Below, piece by piece: positions 5,710 to 7,178 of a stretch of 7,178 nt of DNA. Position 1 is the first letter of the stretch, and every line of letters begins with the position of its first letter. The stretch is from Chloroflexota bacterium. Lineage in GTDB: Bacteria > Chloroflexota > Anaerolineae > Anaerolineales > UBA4823. The notes below the pieces were generated by a model that saw nothing but the letters and a program-made list of their open reading frames with translations, was not told the DNA's origin and did not search any database. The translations under genes and the position numbers were made by a program. The DNA lies in contig DAOVXM010000131.1 of assembly GCA_030636125.1 (NCBI GenBank), positions 1 to 7,178 of the forward strand, given 5' to 3'.

Positions 5710-5846
5710 CTTGATAAGTAACTGTCCAGACTGAAGTAAGAAGTCTCGGAAAAATGGTGTGCGTGGGGGGCGTACGCCCCCCACGCACACCATTTTTCCG
5801 GCTCTCCCTTCCCTAGGCTGAGTAGTTACCTTTATAGTTTATCAAG
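5710..5846. repeat. Imperfect palindromic element around the 54-bp palindrome
   Basis: CTTGATAA at 5710-5717 is the exact inverse of TTATCAAG at 5839-5846, and GTAACT at 5718-5723 is the exact inverse of AGTTAC at 5824-5829. The GTAACT pair is symmetric about the same centre (between 5773 and 5774) as the perfect palindrome. The intervening 23 positions on each side match only partly, several by G-T wobble. The outermost 8-bp pair is displaced by about 9 bp on the right. No clear target-site duplication flanks it and it holds no coding sequence. It could be a decayed foldback or miniature element, or a structured RNA spacer. Confidence 0.4.
5747..5800. terminator. Perfect 54-bp palindrome, probable bidirectional terminator
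   Basis: Bases 5747-5773 are the exact reverse complement of 5774-5800, with no spacer. The GC-rich core contains a run of six G, then CGTACG, then six C. It is bordered by AAAAA on the left and TTTTT on the right, so a transcript from either strand ends in a strong stem with a U-run (ATTTTTCC). It lies between convergent genes: the histidine kinase ends at 5621 on + and the SPFH gene ends at 5874 on -. This placement is what a shared Rho-independent terminator would need. The centre must open by a few bases to form an RNA loop. Confidence 0.75.
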
Positions 5847-5873
5847 GGTAATTGACTTTCTGTTATTCTTTTT

Positions 5874-6941
5874 TTACCCTTTTAGAAATTCTTCCAGTGA
5901 CTCTTTACTAATCCGGTAGGCACTACCTAACTTGCGCGCATTAAGATCACCAGCATCGATGGCAGCTTTAATATCTTCTTCGGATACCCTGAGGACTTCC
6001 GCTGCCTCAGCAGGGGTCATCACGTTTGGCATACCGCCAGAAGGGGGCGAGCCTCCAGGTGTTGCTTGGGCTGCACCTGCGCCTGCAGCTCCACTTCCAG
6101 TCATGCCACGTAGTGATTCGCTGAGTACTCCACCTACTCCCACACCAGCACCAATCCCTGCGGTCAATCCAGCACCACCACTGGGGTTTTGAGCTGCGTC
6201 CCGTAAAGCATCAGCTGCTTGTAGTTGGGTATAAGTTTGCATATCCAGCATACCCATTGCCCTTAGCTCCTCCGCGGATTTGCTGGAAGGCTTCATATTC
6301 TCAATATAAAAAGCCTTCAGGGTCAGTCCAATTGCTTCGAAATCATCTTGGGACTTGGCGCGCACGCCGGCACCTAGTTCCTCATTAAGGCCGATTAATT
6401 CGGGTACGTCATGCTCGGCTGCCGTCTCCCCGAGCAGGTCGGAGAGTTTGGAGAGCAACATGGAGCGTAAACGGCTTTCTATTTCATTCGTACGATAGAT
6501 TCCACGAGTACCGACGATTTGGGTAACGAATTGCTGAGGATCTTTTATCTGGAAGCTATAAGATCCAAATGCCTGTAATAATGCTACTCCCAATCCCATG
6601 TTTGGGTTACGGACGATGATAGGTTGGGGTGTACCCCATTTGCGGTCGGCAAATTCGCGCATGGCTATGAAGTACACTTCTGCCGGGAAGGGTGTGCGGT
6701 CATTAAATGCTTTGCCGATAAAATCGATCAATAGGGGGACATTGTATGTTGTAATTGTATGTCGTCCTGGGCCAAAAACGTCCAGCGCATTTCCATCCCG
6801 AAAGAATACGGCTGTTTGTGATTCGCGAACGATAACCTGAGAGCCAATTCGAAAATTCCCTGCGCCTACCTCTGGGAAGCGATGCACGATTTCATTGCGC
6901 ATTTCATTCGGGTATTCGATTACATCAAAAATTCTAGCCAT
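5874..6941 (-). CDS. SPFH/band-7 domain protein with C-terminal excisionase-type HTH
   Basis: This is a 355-residue protein. Residues 1-220 form an SPFH domain of the YdjI/virion-core-like type: MARIFDVIEYPNEM at the N-terminus, VIVRESQTAVFFRDGNALDVFGPGRH (36-61), and GSYSFQIKDPQQFV (126-139). A helical segment (about 153-250) follows. Residues 253-304 are a flexible Gly/Ala/Pro-rich linker. Residues 307-355 match an excisionase/MerR-like helix-turn-helix of the HTH_17 kind: MTPAEAAEVLRVSEEDIKAAIDAGDL, then ARKLGSAYRISKESLEEFL. Relatives usually end in a zinc ribbon instead, judging from memory. There is no signal peptide or clear membrane helix, so it may be a cytoplasmic or membrane-associated scaffold that can also bind DNA. 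Its function is unknown. The ATG is preceded on its strand by AGGAG (6950-6954), 8 nt upstream. Its stop is about 70 bp from the palindrome. Confidence 0.87.
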   Translation of the reverse strand: MARIFDVIEYPNEMRNEIVHRFPEVGAGNFRIGSQVIVRESQTAVFFRDGNALDVFGPGRHTITTYNVPLLIDFIGKAFNDRTPFPAEVYFIAMREFADRKWGTPQPIIVRNPNMGLGVALLQAFGSYSFQIKDPQQFVTQIVGTRGIYRTNEIESRLRSMLLSKLSDLLGETAAEHDVPELIGLNEELGAGVRAKSQDDFEAIGLTLKAFYIENMKPSSKSAEELRAMGMLDMQTYTQLQAADALRDAAQNPSGGAGLTAGIGAGVGVGGVLSESLRGMTGSGAAGAGAAQATPGGSPPSGGMPNVMTPAEAAEVLRVSEEDIKAAIDAGDLNARKLGSAYRISKESLEEFLKG

Positions 6942-7052
6942 GATTTTTTCTCCTGCAGTTCTAATAGTATTCCACTTCGATAGGGGACAGGTAGGGTGTC
7001 AAGTTAGAGTTATACTTACCTTACCTTAGTTTTCTATCAAGCGAAATTAATC
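6942..7052 (-). promoter_or_regulatory. Leader region of the SPFH gene
   Basis: This 111-bp gap lies between two - strand genes. On the - strand it holds the AGGAG ribosome binding site (6950-6954), a TACTAT -10-like hexamer (6964-6969) and a perfect TTGACA (6997-7002). The last two are 27 bp apart, too far to act as one promoter, and no good partner for either is seen at 16-18 bp. A TATAAC further upstream also lacks a convincing -35 partner. A promoter here is likely from gene layout but is not pinpointed. No hairpin terminator for the upstream gene is evident. Confidence 0.3.
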
Positions 7053-7178
7053 TCATGAGATGTTAAATATTACCTCTTCACGTCTATCGAATACAACGTC
7101 CAACTGTCGGGCTTTAATTACCAGATTGCGAATAGAGGCATCTAGACCATCTGATCCTATAGACATTTCTACGTTACC
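7053..7178 (-). CDS. Unidentified protein, C-terminal fragment
   Basis: A - strand frame is open from the window edge to a TGA stop at 7053-7055, giving 41 residues. The sequence includes SIGSDGLDASIRNLVIKARQ and ends in VVFDRREEVIFNIS. The residue mix (alternating charged and aliphatic, probably a helix then a strand) is that of an ordinary soluble protein. The 42-codon stretch without an internal stop is suggestive but not proof. It runs in the same direction as the SPFH gene, 111 bp upstream of it. I do not recognise the family. Confidence 0.45.
   Translation of the reverse strand, partial: GNVEMSIGSDGLDASIRNLVIKARQLDVVFDRREEVIFNIS

Noticed and set aside
5765..5770. G-quadruplex at the G6 run
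   Set aside because: There is only one G-run per strand; the run pairs perfectly with C6 in the palindrome.
5622..5873. CRISPR array or hidden small gene in the convergent gap
   Set aside because: There are no spaced direct repeats and no reading frame with a ribosome binding site; the structure is inverted repeats only.
5932..6192. 86-codon + strand Pro/Ala-rich frame
   Set aside because: It is the complement of the Gly/Ala linker and HTH of the SPFH gene; its composition follows from that and it has no ribosome binding site of note.
6964..7002. TTGACA plus TACTAT as a promoter for the SPFH gene
   Set aside because: The two hexamers are 27 bp apart, far from the usual 16-18 bp.

Overview
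The window looks like a stretch of bacterial chromosome, most likely from a member of the Chloroflexota (Anaerolineae-like). This guess rests on gene content, moderate GC, and the style of several proteins: an RsmD with an IAPPQY motif, a small beta-flower-like protein with a proline-rich tail, and a GtrA-type membrane protein. There is no taxonomic marker gene, so the assignment is an inference. I see no rRNA, tRNA, CRISPR array, transposase or phage gene.

Layout. The left edge holds the last 50 codons of a GtrA-like membrane protein on the + strand. A short gap with a TATAAT box follows, then a tightly packed + strand series. It contains a small hypothetical protein with three copies of a Y-x3-G motif (229-606), a hotdog acyl-CoA thioesterase (609-1085), a BchI/ChlI-like AAA+ ATPase that starts at TTG (1116-2339), a short TPR protein (2393-2749), and a uroporphyrinogen-decarboxylase-superfamily protein best started at TTG 2737, overlapping the TPR gene. 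After an 81-bp gap come rsmD (3820-4398) and a soluble sensor histidine kinase with an N-terminal cyclic-nucleotide-binding domain (4440-5621).

The convergent gap 5622-5873 carries a 13-bp-stem hairpin and a perfect 54-bp palindrome (27-bp arms, no spacer). The palindrome is flanked by A5/T5 tracts and sits inside a wider, imperfectly symmetric element. It most simply acts as a bidirectional terminator between the + strand series and the - strand gene beyond it.

On the - strand, 5874-6941 encodes an SPFH/band-7 protein whose C-terminus is an excisionase-type helix-turn-helix domain joined by a Gly/Ala-rich linker. The right edge holds the last 41 codons of another - strand gene that I cannot identify.

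How the genes may work together. The thioesterase, ATPase, TPR and URO-D-like genes are close enough to be cotranscribed, and the last two overlap. The ATPase and URO-D fold proteins invite a tetrapyrrole reading, but no other chlorophyll, cobalamin or haem gene is present, and the URO-D protein lacks HemE signature residues while keeping a possible His/His/Cys metal site. The points most worth following up are the SPFH-HTH fusion, the perfect palindrome, the altered catalytic motif of RsmD, and the ATPase/TPR/URO-D-like cassette.
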